64,000 bases of DNA from Cellulophaga algicola DSM 14237 (GTDB lineage: Bacteria; Bacteroidota; Bacteroidia; Flavobacteriales; Flavobacteriaceae), in assembly GCF_000186265.1 (NCBI RefSeq), contig NC_014934.1, forward strand, positions 434,001-498,000, read 5' to 3'. Numbering within the stretch: position 1 is the first letter of the stretch; each line of letters opens with the position of its first letter. Shown here one piece after another: positions 36,383 through 46,073 of this stretch. The notes under the pieces are model-generated. The model worked only from the letters and a program-made list of their open reading frames with translations. It was not told where the DNA came from and did not search any database. The position numbers and the translations under genes were made by a program.

Positions 36383-37288
36383 ATGAAATGGCAAGGCAGA
36401 CGTCAAAGTTCAAATGTAGACGACCAAAGAGGTAGGTCTAGTTCAAAAAGAGGTACCGGTGGTTTTAATCCCATGTTACTTGGACCATTATTTAAACTTC
36501 TATTTTCAAAAGTCGGTCTAGTTATCGTCGGAGTGCTACTTTTATTTTCATTTATTACTGGAAATAATCCATTAAATTTTATTGGTAATTTATTTCTTGG
36601 TGGCAATAGTAACAATCAAGCAGTGTCAAGCACACCCTATCAAGGCACTGAGAAAGAAAATGAACAAGCTGCATTCAGTGCTACTATACTTGCCAGTACT
36701 GAAGATGTATGGAATGATATTTTGGATAATTATAGAGAGCCAACATTAGTTATTTTCACAGGCCAGGTTACATCTGCCTGCGGCTCTGCTTCTAGTGCCA
36801 CTGGGCCTTTTTATTGTCCTGGTGACGAGAAATTATATCTTGACCTTAGCTTCTTTCAAGATATGGAAAACAAAATGAATGCCCCTGGAGATTTTGCACA
36901 GGCATACGTAATTGCCCATGAAGTTGGCCACCATATTCAAAACCTTATGGGAACAACCGATAAATTAGATAAACTCAGAGGACAAGTAAGCAAAACAGAA
37001 TTCAATAAATATTCCGTTCGATTAGAGTTACAGGCAGACTTTTTAGCTGGTGTTTGGGCAAACCACTCACAAAGTATGACTCAAATGATGGAAAATGGTG
37101 ATCTTGAAGAGGCTCTCAATGCCGCCAATGCTATTGGAGATGACCGTTTACAGCGCCAGTCTACAGGAAAGGTAGTCCCAGATTCTTTTACGCATGGAAC
37201 ATCTGAACAACGGATGAGATGGTTTAAGAAAGGGTTTGAAACCGGAGATATTTCTCAGGGAGATACTTTTAGTGCAACCTCTCTTTAG
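36383..37288 (+). CDS. YpfJ-type neutral zinc metallopeptidase
   Basis: A 301-residue membrane-anchored protein starting MKWQGRRQSSNVDDQRG, the family signature, with one membrane helix at about residues 38-60. The zinc site is VIAHEVGHHIQNL (HExxH) near residue 180, and the third ligand is probably Glu of RLELQADFLAGVWA. CGSASSATGPFYCP precedes it, as in KPN_02809/YpfJ proteins. The physiological substrate is unknown. Confidence 0.92.
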   Translation: MKWQGRRQSSNVDDQRGRSSSKRGTGGFNPMLLGPLFKLLFSKVGLVIVGVLLLFSFITGNNPLNFIGNLFLGGNSNNQAVSSTPYQGTEKENEQAAFSATILASTEDVWNDILDNYREPTLVIFTGQVTSACGSASSATGPFYCPGDEKLYLDLSFFQDMENKMNAPGDFAQAYVIAHEVGHHIQNLMGTTDKLDKLRGQVSKTEFNKYSVRLELQADFLAGVWANHSQSMTQMMENGDLEEALNAANAIGDDRLQRQSTGKVVPDSFTHGTSEQRMRWFKKGFETGDISQGDTFSATSL

Positions 37289-37575
37289 GCCACTCAAAGT
37301 AAGTACTATATTACTTTAGAATACTCTAAAAATTTAAGCTTGCATAGGGATGACAGCTCTTATAAATAATATTGAGTCAGATGGTATTACAAGTCATTAA
37401 TTTCTTTTACTTAGATTTTAGCTGAGATAAAATACTAGTTTAAGTTTTTATTACACCCATTTTTATTGAACCACAGTAGTAGATACAAGTATAGAAATAA
37501 AATAAACGAATCATCATAGTTTAGTATACCCCTTTTCTTTTTTTCCTTTTTATTTTAAACACCGCTATACTTTAT

Positions 37576-38691
37576 ATGAAAAGAACATTAGTTAAATTTA
37601 GAAATAGCGCTTTTAGGAGATATCTAAGGAAATATCAAAAATATGCTCCTCTTGTATTCTTTATTGGCGGATTTATATTTGATTCTTTAACTCTTGGACG
37701 TATTGACAGATTGTATGATTTAATAGTTTTATGCTTACATATGTCATCCTTGACCGTAGCCCTGTATCTCTATAATTTAGCGGACGATGGTAAATGGAAA
37801 AACACCGTACTTGAGCGTTATCAGGAATATCTCCCATTAGCTATACAATTCTTTTTCGGTGCGCTTTCCAGTGCATATGTCATTTATTTTTCTCGCAGTG
37901 TTTCTCTGTCTAAGACAATTTCATTTTTTATTATTCTGGTTTCATTATTGGTTGCTAATGAATTTTTAAAAAAACAGATTTCCAATAAGTACCTACAATT
38001 TAGTCTCTACTTCTTTGTAAACTTTACCTTTTTCACTTTTATGATACCCGTATTCATAAAAGTAATGAATACAAACATTTTTATAATATCGGGTTTACTC
38101 AGCTTACTATTTACCATACTATTCATATTCGTCATTTATCGCGTTAGCCCGAGTACTCGTAAAGAAATACATATTGGAAGAATTCTGGGTATTGTATTCA
38201 TCATGTACGCTTCCATTAATATATTTTATTACTTTAGACTCATTCCTCCCGTACCTCTTGCGTTAGCAAATGGTATTGTAGCACACAATGTTGAAGTGAA
38301 AAACCATAATTATGTAGTTACCTACGAAACTGATGAATCGTACGTATTCTGGAGGGAACATAGGCTAAAATTCATTCATAATCCAGGTGAAAATGTATAT
38401 ATTTTTACCTCAATATTTGCTCCAACAGATATTGAAAAGTTAATATCACACCGTTGGAATTGGTATGATGATACGATTAACGAATGGCAAGTGATTGAAG
38501 ATATAGGCTATGATATTACAGGAGGCAGAGATGCTGGTTATCGCGGCTATACATTTAAAAATAATTTAAAACAAGGATTATGGAAGGTTGAAGTCATTAC
38601 AAAAGAAGAGCTTATTTTAGGCGTGGTTGACTTTGAAATCATTATTAACCCTACCCTGCACCCAAGGGGCTTAGTCGTAAAAAATTTTTAA
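37576..38691 (+). CDS. DUF2914 membrane protein
   Basis: A 371-residue protein with about 7 membrane helices (residues 25-230) and a C-terminal DUF2914 domain. The latter shows SHRWNWYDD, YDITGGRDAGYRGYTFKNNL and QGLWKVEVITKEELILGVVDF. DUF2914 is a beta-rich domain of unknown function, usually periplasmic. The gene stands alone, 287 bp after the peptidase. Confidence 0.85.
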   Translation: MKRTLVKFRNSAFRRYLRKYQKYAPLVFFIGGFIFDSLTLGRIDRLYDLIVLCLHMSSLTVALYLYNLADDGKWKNTVLERYQEYLPLAIQFFFGALSSAYVIYFSRSVSLSKTISFFIILVSLLVANEFLKKQISNKYLQFSLYFFVNFTFFTFMIPVFIKVMNTNIFIISGLLSLLFTILFIFVIYRVSPSTRKEIHIGRILGIVFIMYASINIFYYFRLIPPVPLALANGIVAHNVEVKNHNYVVTYETDESYVFWREHRLKFIHNPGENVYIFTSIFAPTDIEKLISHRWNWYDDTINEWQVIEDIGYDITGGRDAGYRGYTFKNNLKQGLWKVEVITKEELILGVVDFEIIINPTLHPRGLVVKNF

Positions 38692-39070
38692 TTACTAATG
38701 GGGTTTCAAAACCTGACATTAGAAAAATGAATAGCGAAGGAGCATTTTTTAACATTTAAGTCTCTTAACTCATCTAATTAAAATAAAGCCCAGTCCTACC
38801 AATCCCATAGTGTTCAATTGCTACAATTACAAAGTACTCATAACGTATTGAATAAATAACCAATGAACTACCCTCAAAGCATGTATCTACCAGAATTGCA
38901 GATACTATAATTCATTAGATAGATAACTGAATACACTAGAGGGAATTAGCCTACAAAACTGCTTTAAAAATAAAATATATTTCCTGAAATCTTGAAACAT
39001 AATCAGAAAATTATATAACAATTCTAGCACGAGTATAATTCATCTTTACCGAACACCAAAAACTTCAACC
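38692..39070. other. Intergenic region
   Basis: AT-rich and not coding as far as can be seen. Confidence 0.4.
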
Positions 39071-39211
39071 ATGAAAAATAAACACTACGTAACAATAGCT
39101 ACTTCTACCGAAAAAATTATTCTTACTACAGATGAAATATTCTTACACGAAAGTCTTATTCGTGCACAATTTTCAAAAGAAGATGATGGATTGGGTTCTG
39201 AAATGGCTTAG
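39071..39211 (+). CDS. Possible 46-residue hypothetical protein
   Basis: A frame starting MKNKHYVTIATSTEKIILTT and ending KEDDGLGSEMA. The composition is coding-like (acidic C-terminus, frequent K/E), but no family is recognised and there is no clear terminator. Low confidence. Confidence 0.3.
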   Translation: MKNKHYVTIATSTEKIILTTDEIFLHESLIRAQFSKEDDGLGSEMA

Positions 39212-39913
39212 TATACCTTAGAAAAAAGTCCCCTATAGACTTGGAATTATCTAAAAATATCTCACAGCTAAATTAGCTTAAAAGGAGTACATATTAACTC
39301 CTACCCTATCTTACAATTATAAAAAAAAGAGTATAAACAGTTAATAACTCTAGTTCTTTTACTAGCGTTGTTTTAAAGTTTGACTATTTGTTTAATGTAA
39401 TGAAACGCAACAAAACAAACCTATTGAACTTCTCAATAAATTTTATTTTAAATACTATAGTCATTTACTTATTTAGAAAGCTTCATTAGTTACAACCGAA
39501 TACGATCTAAGTAAACTCACTTTATACTTCAAGTATAAGCTTTAGCAGATAACATTTTACGATTAGCGGTTAACTCTGTCCGTTTTTTAGATTTAATCCA
39601 ACTAAACTATAAAAAGGATTTAGCTGAACCCATATCGATTCCTTTTGTGGATATATTAAATAGCTTTGGAAAATTATACATAATATATAAAAACACCCCT
39701 AAATATAGCCAACGTTAACGAACAAAATCAATTCCCGAGGTACCAAAACAGGCACAATAAAACGCATGATAAATAAAATATTATGACACTATTCTATCTT
39801 AAATATTAAATTATTCATTTTTTTTGGTTAATTTTCTTCCTTTATCAATATTTTTACCCCTATAAATCTCTGAACTTAGCATTAAATCTTAGCTAAAATA
39901 AAAATTAAAACTA
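39212..39913. other. Intergenic region with a possible gene remnant
   Basis: No complete gene. From about 39543 a stop-free frame runs for nearly 60 codons, reading ADNILRLAVNSVRFLDLIQL and onward to a TAA at 39718, without a usable start. It may be the tail of a decayed gene. The remainder is AT-rich leader in front of the AraC gene. Confidence 0.35.
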
Positions 39914-40798
39914 ATGAAACTAACCTACAAGCAAACTGAGAATAGACCTGAGAACTCGTTTCTTGCTAGACAAGATAGACTGCCATGTATTGAGCAAAAT
40001 TGGCATTTTCATAAGGAGTTAGAGCTAATATATTTTATTAAAAGTACAGGTACTAGATATGTAGGCAACTCCATAGGTAATTTTGCTCCAGGTGAGCTAT
40101 ATTTAATCGGTAGCAATGTACCACACCTCTTCAAAAATCATAAAGAATATTACGCAGACAAGCTAGAGGATGAAGCGGTAGATTTGGTTGTGATTAAATT
40201 TGTCCCTGATTTTTTAGGGGATGGTTTTTTAGATTTAGCTGAATCAAAAAAAATACAACTCTTATTTCAACGTGCAAATATGGGCTTAAAATTTTCTAAC
40301 GCAGCTAGTTATTTAGTCCATAACTATATTTTAGGTTTAATAGGAAACCAAGGGCTCTCTAGAGTAATAGGCCTATTGCAAATCTTAGATATTCTATCTG
40401 TAGGAGAAAATTATAAAACCTTATGTTCTGAAGTTATTACAAATACCTACAGTAAAAATGAAAAAGATCGAATGGGTAGAGTCATTACTTTTTTAACTGA
40501 AAATTTTGATAAGAAAATAGAATTAGAAGAAGTAGCGGCTATCGCCTATATGACTCCTAATGCATTTTGTCGTTATTTTAAAAAACGTACATTAAAATCT
40601 TTTACGCAATATTTAAATGAAATTCGGTTAAGACACGCTTGTAAACTTTTGATTGAAGGCGAAATGCAAATAGCAACAGTTTGCTATCAATCTGGCTTTA
40701 ATACCTTAACCAATTTCAACAGGCAATTTAAAAATCTGATGAAAGTTACCCCTTCCGAATACATGGAAAAATACAATAAAAGTTTAATGAGTAATTAA
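39914..40798 (+). CDS. AraC-family transcriptional regulator of the PUL
   Basis: A 294-residue regulator. The N-terminal cupin sensor domain shows PCIEQNWHFHKELELIYFIKSTG and PGELYLIGSNVPHLF, and the C-terminal AraC DNA-binding domain (about 190-290) has MTPNAFCRYFKKRTLKSFTQ and CYQSGFNTLTNFNRQFKNLMKVTPSEY. It is the first gene of the galactan locus, as in the Zobellia carrageenan regulon. The best candidate ligand is a sugar or oligosaccharide of the pathway, and the best candidate targets are the 21-bp-spaced GGnTAAAAT pairs. Confidence 0.92.
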   Translation: MKLTYKQTENRPENSFLARQDRLPCIEQNWHFHKELELIYFIKSTGTRYVGNSIGNFAPGELYLIGSNVPHLFKNHKEYYADKLEDEAVDLVVIKFVPDFLGDGFLDLAESKKIQLLFQRANMGLKFSNAASYLVHNYILGLIGNQGLSRVIGLLQILDILSVGENYKTLCSEVITNTYSKNEKDRMGRVITFLTENFDKKIELEEVAAIAYMTPNAFCRYFKKRTLKSFTQYLNEIRLRHACKLLIEGEMQIATVCYQSGFNTLTNFNRQFKNLMKVTPSEYMEKYNKSLMSN

Positions 40799-40841
40799 TA
40801 TGGTATTAAAAATTAAAATAATTTAACAGCCATTAATCTTA

Positions 40842-40907
40842 GGGTATAATAGTGCTATTTTTAGATAAAGTTAAAGAACCCAAAATAACAAGCTTCCTTT
40901 ATTTTTG
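40842..40907 (+). promoter_or_regulatory. PUL operator-promoter A (GntP gene)
   Basis: Box 1 GGGTATAATAGTGC begins at 40842 and box 2 AGATAAAG begins at 40863, 21 bp later. The -7 element TATTTTTG ends at 40907, 44 bp after the start of box 2. The ATG is 30 bp further on. The arrangement is the same at three other PUL promoters. Confidence 0.7.
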
Positions 40908-40937
40908 ATTCTATAAAAACCTGCCTAATCCTCATTT

Positions 40938-42242
40938 ATGTCTGCAACAGTTATTCTAGTACTATGTATTGTCTTATTAATTGTAGCCGTTACAATTCTT
41001 AAAATTCACCCTATTCCTGCCTTATTAGTTTTTGGTTTATTGCTGGGCTTAGCTACTGGCGGTACCGTAACCACAGTCACAGAAAGTCTTTTAAATGGTT
41101 TTGGGAATACGTTAAAATGGATAGGCCTAATCATTTTCTTTGGAGCTTTTTTAGGTGAAATACTCTCCAAATCTGGGGGTGCAGAAATTATCGCTAATAC
41201 CCTTATTAAATTATTTGGAACAAAATTCCTACCGTTAAGCATGGCAGTAATAGGTTTTTTAATTGGAATTCCTGTTTTTATGGATGTCGCTTACCTAACC
41301 TTATTGCCTACGCTTCATGTATTATCCAAAAAATCTGGTCATTCCATATTAGTGTTGGGTCTTTCATTAGCCATGAGTTTAACTGTTGCCCATGCGCTAG
41401 TCCCCCCCACTCCAGGCCCTTTAGCTGTCGCGGCTATATTAGAAGTAAATGTTGGTGAAATTATACCCTTAAATATGCTAATTGCTATTTGCGCTATTGC
41501 GGGAGGTTTAATCTGGTTAAAACTAAACAAGAATTTTTTAAAACAAACAAAAATTCAAGAGTCTATTGAAATTAACACTAAGGAACATCAAATTAAGGGC
41601 TTTAAGAGATTACTCCCTTTTATAGCACTTTTACTTCCTTTGGCTTTGATGTCTATTGGCTCTTTTTTTAATACCGAAAATCAATATATTGCTTTTATTA
41701 AAAACCCTATGTGGGCATTATTAATAGGTATTCTATGCGCACTTCCCCTTTTACCTTCAAAAAAATTTAGTAGTACTGTAAATCAATATTTTCAAAATGC
41801 TGCTACAAAAACTGCCATTGTAATCTTAATAACAGGTACAGGAGGCGCTTTCGGACAAGTAATAAAAGATACTGAAATAGTAAATTCTATGTTTGCTAAT
41901 GTTAATGCTACTGGAGTTATGACAGTAATAATTCCTTTTCTCTTGAGCATGTTATTTACTACAATTACCGGTTCTATTACTGTTTCATTGATCACTACGG
42001 CATCAATTGTAGCCCCATTAATAGCTAATGGCACACTCGACCCACAGTTTACTACTGCAGCTATCTGCACAGGATCATTAGGCATAATTCACGTAAATAG
42101 CAGCTTCTTTTGGCTCTTTAAGGAAGTACATGATGTGTCGGTTAGTAAACTTCTAAAATCCTTTAGCCTACTCTCTTTTGTCGTATCTCTATTTGGCGGA
42201 TTTACAGTACTATTGGCATACTATTTTAAAGAATTACTCTAA
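40938..42242 (+). CDS. GntP-family gluconate/sugar-acid:H+ symporter
   Basis: A 434-residue inner-membrane transporter of the GntP family with 12-14 helices. Signatures are IPVFMDVAYLTLLPTLHVL, HALVPPTPGPLAVAAIL and GSLGIIHVNSSFFWLFKEV. It would import aldonic or related sugar acids with protons. In this locus the substrate could be 3,6-anhydrogalactonate, galactonate or a keto-deoxy acid; that is inferred from the neighbours. It has its own operator-promoter. Confidence 0.88.
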   Translation: MSATVILVLCIVLLIVAVTILKIHPIPALLVFGLLLGLATGGTVTTVTESLLNGFGNTLKWIGLIIFFGAFLGEILSKSGGAEIIANTLIKLFGTKFLPLSMAVIGFLIGIPVFMDVAYLTLLPTLHVLSKKSGHSILVLGLSLAMSLTVAHALVPPTPGPLAVAAILEVNVGEIIPLNMLIAICAIAGGLIWLKLNKNFLKQTKIQESIEINTKEHQIKGFKRLLPFIALLLPLALMSIGSFFNTENQYIAFIKNPMWALLIGILCALPLLPSKKFSSTVNQYFQNAATKTAIVILITGTGGAFGQVIKDTEIVNSMFANVNATGVMTVIIPFLLSMLFTTITGSITVSLITTASIVAPLIANGTLDPQFTTAAICTGSLGIIHVNSSFFWLFKEVHDVSVSKLLKSFSLLSFVVSLFGGFTVLLAYYFKELL

Positions 42243-42266
42243 AACAGTATAAGTATCCCCATTAAC

Positions 42267-42332
42267 GGTTAAAATAATGCCTACTTGGGGTAAAATCATT
42301 GAATACAAGCATTGCTTATTCTTTTTTCTTTG
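42267..42332 (+). promoter_or_regulatory. PUL operator-promoter B (RhaT gene)
   Basis: Box 1 GGTTAAAATAATGC begins at 42267 and box 2 GGGTAAAATC at 42288, 21 bp apart. TTTCTTTG ends at 42332, 44 bp after box 2 start, a variant -7 element (TTnnTTTG). Confidence 0.7.
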
Positions 42333-42401
42333 TAATGGCATGATAGAGAATAGTTTTCCATGTACTAATTTACAAACTATTCATCTAAAAATACAATCAA
42401 T

Positions 42402-43409
42402 ATGAATGAGTATACCTTAGCTATAACCCTAGTTGTGTTCGCTAGTTTCTTTCAAGGAACTTTCGGATTAGGTATGAAGAATATAGCCCCGTTAAAATGG
42501 GAGGCTTGGTGGGTAATTCAATCTTTAGTAGCTATGATTATAGTGCCAGTAGCCTGGGCTCTTTTTGTTATTCCAGATCTTTTTGAGATTATCCAGCAAA
42601 CTGAAAACTTTACATTATTCATTTCTGCCTTTTACGGTTTACTATGGGGCATAGGTGGCATTTTATTTGGTATTAGTGTTGAAAAAACAGGAATCTCCAT
42701 CACTTATGGTATTGTAATGGGGCTCGCTGCATCTGTAGGCTGTATAATTCCTTTATTCCAAATAGAAGGTGCATTCGCACAACCCTCATTTCCTATAATA
42801 GTATGCGGCGTTGTACTTCTTTTAGTTGGAGTAACGATAACTGCAATTGCAGGAGTAAAAAGAGATCAATTAAAGGAGCAGAATTCAACAGCAAATAAAT
42901 CAATTAAAATTGGAGTACTTATCGCAGTAGCATCTGGTATTTTATCCGCCTTTTTAAACGTAGGTTTTATTAAAGCGGGTCCTGTTGCGAAATTAGCGGT
43001 AGAAGCTTATAATACCTCTACACAAAATGCTAGTCTAGCCTCATGGGTAGTGGTTCTTGTAGGAGGATTTGTCATGAATGGCGGCTATGCATTATTCCTA
43101 TTGATAAAAAATAACTCATGGAGTTCCTTTAAAGTAAAAAATAGTAAGAAAGCCTATTTCTGGTCCGTATTAACGGGGGTTTTCTGGTTTTCAGCCTTAG
43201 GAGTTTACGGCCAAGGAGCTGCACTGATGGGAGATTTAGGCCCCGTAATTGGCTGGCCTATACTCTTAGGTTTAGCATTAATCATTAGTAATATTTGGGC
43301 ATATCGTGCAGGAGAATGGAAAGATGCACACAAGCCTTTCAAAATTCTCTTAACAGGCTTAGCCGTTTTAATAGGAGCAATTTGCTTATTAGGATATGCA
43401 AATTATTAA
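42402..43409 (+). CDS. RhaT-like sugar:H+ symporter
   Basis: A 335-residue protein with 10 helices resembling the L-rhamnose-proton symporter RhaT: KNIAPLKWEAWWVIQSLVAM near the N-terminus and LLWGIGGILFGISVEKTGISITYGI in the third segment. Position in the locus suggests a sugar such as anhydrogalactose or galactose rather than rhamnose; no rhamnose genes are present. It starts a new transcription unit that may run on into the catabolic genes, 74 bp later. Confidence 0.85.
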   Translation: MNEYTLAITLVVFASFFQGTFGLGMKNIAPLKWEAWWVIQSLVAMIIVPVAWALFVIPDLFEIIQQTENFTLFISAFYGLLWGIGGILFGISVEKTGISITYGIVMGLAASVGCIIPLFQIEGAFAQPSFPIIVCGVVLLLVGVTITAIAGVKRDQLKEQNSTANKSIKIGVLIAVASGILSAFLNVGFIKAGPVAKLAVEAYNTSTQNASLASWVVVLVGGFVMNGGYALFLLIKNNSWSSFKVKNSKKAYFWSVLTGVFWFSALGVYGQGAALMGDLGPVIGWPILLGLALIISNIWAYRAGEWKDAHKPFKILLTGLAVLIGAICLLGYANY

Positions 43410-43483
43410 GACTTATAAATTAAAAACAAACCATTAATTTCTTGTAATCAAACACAGGAAACTTTATAAAATATCGACTAGGC

Positions 43484-44653
43484 ATGAAGATCAAATCAAT
43501 AGAACCTTTCGTAATTAGCCATAAGCTAGATACACCTTTTTATTTCTCACAATGGCAATATGATACCCGAAAAATATGCCTTGTAAAAATTACTTTAGAA
43601 GACGGTACCTATGGCTGGGGAGAAGGGTATGGTCCTGCCAATGTTATAAAAGCTGGAATTGAATTTTTTGAACCTTTTTTAATTGGTAAAATTGCCATTG
43701 AAAACGAGGTCCTTTGGCAAGAAATGTATCGTAGATCCATGGATTATGCCCGAAGCGGAACCTTACAAGCCTCTATAAGTGCCATTGATGTTGCTCTTTG
43801 GGACATTAAAGGAAAACTTCTAAACTTACCTGTTTCTGTTCTTTTAGGCGGGTTAAAAAATCCGATTATTGAACCCTATGCAACAGGATTATATTTTACA
43901 CGAGTAGAAAACTTAGAGCAATCGCTTATAGCAGAGGCCTTGCTTTACAAATCTCAAGGATTTAAAGCTATAAAAATGAAAGTAGGCTTAAGTGTAAATG
44001 AAGACATTAAATACGTTGGTGCAATACGTAAAGCTATTGGTCCTAATGTGCGCTTAATGATAGACTCTAACCATGCGTATTCCTACAAAGAGGCTATAGA
44101 ATTAGCTAGAAAAGTAGAGAAATATGATATCTCTTGGTTTGAGGAACCTGTTTCTCCAGAAGATTACTCTGGCTATAAAAAATTAAGAGCAAACACTACA
44201 ATTCCTATCGCTGGTGGAGAATGTGAATACCTTAAATTTGGTTTTAAACGTTTATTAGAAAATGAATGCGTTGATATTGCGCAACCCGATATTTGCGCCG
44301 CAGGCGGATTAACAGAAGCAAAGAAAATTGCCACTTTAGCACAGGTCTTTAACAAAGATGTAGTACCACATACTTGGGGGACCTGGATCGCTATTAGTGC
44401 AGCAGCACATTTTATAGGTAATTTAGATAAAAATCCTGGTAGGATGTATAATGATCTTCCAACTATGGAATTAGACAGAACAGAAAACGCCTTAAGGGAT
44501 ATTGTAACTAAGGGCGAAATAAATGTGGTAAACGGACAGTTTTGTGTCCCTACGTCTCCCGGATTAGGTGTTGATGTAGACTTGAATAAATTAGAAGAAT
44601 ATCTTGATAAAGAAATACACCAAAATGAAAACAAATTTAAAATTCGGTCATAA
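43484..44653 (+). CDS. Enolase-superfamily cycloisomerase candidate (3,6-anhydro-D-galactonate)
   Basis: A 389-residue mandelate-racemase-subgroup enzyme. The KxK pair is KAIKMKVG (Lys164/Lys166). Mg ligands are Asp194, Glu220 and Glu246 (in DSNHAYS, WFEEP, AGGECEY), and the general-acid/base His296 is in VPHTWGT. Enzymes of this type convert 3,6-anhydro-D-galactonate to 2-keto-3-deoxy-D-galactonate in the carrageenan pathway (called DauB in the literature). The next genes, dehydrogenase, kinase and aldolase, are the other steps, which supports this. A galactonate dehydratase role is the alternative. Confidence 0.72.
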   Translation: MKIKSIEPFVISHKLDTPFYFSQWQYDTRKICLVKITLEDGTYGWGEGYGPANVIKAGIEFFEPFLIGKIAIENEVLWQEMYRRSMDYARSGTLQASISAIDVALWDIKGKLLNLPVSVLLGGLKNPIIEPYATGLYFTRVENLEQSLIAEALLYKSQGFKAIKMKVGLSVNEDIKYVGAIRKAIGPNVRLMIDSNHAYSYKEAIELARKVEKYDISWFEEPVSPEDYSGYKKLRANTTIPIAGGECEYLKFGFKRLLENECVDIAQPDICAAGGLTEAKKIATLAQVFNKDVVPHTWGTWIAISAAAHFIGNLDKNPGRMYNDLPTMELDRTENALRDIVTKGEINVVNGQFCVPTSPGLGVDVDLNKLEEYLDKEIHQNENKFKIRS

Positions 44654-46073
44654 AAAGTTATATATAAATGGGGAATTAAGAGATGCTTCTAATGGAGCTT
44701 CTTTTGATGTCATTTGCCCTGCAGACGAGCAAGTCGTTGCAAACCTTGCTTGGGCGAGTAAAGAAGATACTCAACTTGCTTTATCTAGTGCTCAAAAAGG
44801 ATTCGAATATTGGTCAACATTACCTATTACCGAACGTTTAGATTGGATTGATAAGCTAAGAAATAAATTAATTGAAAATAGTGATTTATTACGAGAAAGT
44901 ATCATGTATGAAATGGGAAAAACTTGGGAAGGTAGCGCCGAAGACCTTACGAGTATTACCAATTCTCTTAAATATTATGCCGAAGAAATTGTAAAACGTC
45001 ATGATATTAATATTGACGATAAAGAAGGCACACATTCACATTATGTAAAATCGCAACCTTTGGGTGTTGTCGTGGCATTTTTAGCCTATAACTTTCCGTT
45101 ATTAAACCTAGGTTTTAAACTGGGACCAGCACTTGCGGCTGGGTGTAGTATTATACTAAAACCATCAGAATTCTCGCCGCTCTCTGCTTATATTATCGGA
45201 GCGCTATGCAAAGAACTAAATTTCCCTAAAGGGGTTATTACTATTATAAGTGGCGACGTAGAAAATGTTGGAATTCCACTTTGCGAAAGCAAAATTCCAC
45301 GCCTGATTACAATGATAGGTTCTACAGAAACTGCACAAAAATTAATAGCACAAAGCAGTAAAACATCTATTAAAAGATACAGTATGGAATGTGGTGGAAA
45401 TGCCCCATTTATAGTTTTTGATGATGCTGATTTAGAATTAGCAATCACAATTGGAGCTGCACTTAAAACAGGCAACACAGGTCAAATTTGTGTTGCTCCC
45501 AATAGATTTTTTATCCATGAATCTGTAATTGATGCTTTTACTGATGGCATGGTAGCCAAGTTTAAAAATACAGTTATTGGCTTCGGAAAAGAGAATAAGC
45601 CAGACATGGGGCCCATGACCAATAAACAATCCGTTTTAAAAGTAAGTAAGATTGTAAAAGATGCTATAGCACAAGGCGGGAAATTAATTTATGGAGGAAA
45701 ACCTATCAATAGAAAAGGATTTTATTTTGAACCTACCATAATCCGAATGGATGATAATAATGCTGCAATTTTACAAGAAGAAATTTTTGGACCCATAGCT
45801 AATATTGTTACTTTTAGCTCTAAAGAAGAAGTTTTAGAATTAGCCAATAATACAGATGCTGGATTAGCTTCTTATGTCTTTTCTAAAAATACTGACACTT
45901 TAAATTATTTTGCTGATAAATTAGAATTTGGCGAGGTACAATTGAATGGTGTAAAATATGATATCTACCTACCTCATGGCGGAGTAAAAAATAGCGGAAT
46001 AGGTGTAGACTGCTCTACTTATGCTTTAGATGATTATTTAGCTAAAAAGAGGGTAACAAAAGCTTTGATATAA
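44625..46073 (+). CDS. Aldehyde dehydrogenase, probable 3,6-anhydro-D-galactose dehydrogenase
   Basis: A 482-residue NAD(P)-dependent ALDH. The start at 44625 (MKTNLKFGHKKLY) overlaps the upstream gene by 29 bp. Catalytic residues are Glu255 in RYSMECGGNAPF and Cys289 in GNTGQICVAPN, and LKPSEFSPLSA is the cofactor-binding segment. It is closest to succinate-semialdehyde or lactaldehyde dehydrogenase types. The position between a cycloisomerase and KDGal kinase makes oxidation of 3,6-anhydro-D-galactose to the acid (DauA in the literature) the likely reaction. Confidence 0.8.
   Translation: MKTNLKFGHKKLYINGELRDASNGASFDVICPADEQVVANLAWASKEDTQLALSSAQKGFEYWSTLPITERLDWIDKLRNKLIENSDLLRESIMYEMGKTWEGSAEDLTSITNSLKYYAEEIVKRHDINIDDKEGTHSHYVKSQPLGVVVAFLAYNFPLLNLGFKLGPALAAGCSIILKPSEFSPLSAYIIGALCKELNFPKGVITIISGDVENVGIPLCESKIPRLITMIGSTETAQKLIAQSSKTSIKRYSMECGGNAPFIVFDDADLELAITIGAALKTGNTGQICVAPNRFFIHESVIDAFTDGMVAKFKNTVIGFGKENKPDMGPMTNKQSVLKVSKIVKDAIAQGGKLIYGGKPINRKGFYFEPTIIRMDDNNAAILQEEIFGPIANIVTFSSKEEVLELANNTDAGLASYVFSKNTDTLNYFADKLEFGEVQLNGVKYDIYLPHGGVKNSGIGVDCSTYALDDYLAKKRVTKALI

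Noticed and set aside
39402-39491. 29-codon frame MKRNKTNLLNFSINFILNTI onward
   Set aside because: Chance frame in AT-rich DNA; nothing besides a start and a stop supports it.
39830-39860. Minus-strand GGGTAAAAATATTG in front of the AraC gene as a fifth operator
   Set aside because: The second box is off by two bases in spacing and does not match GGnTAAA; the orientation is also opposite. Could still mediate autoregulation, but is not supported by the pattern of the other four.
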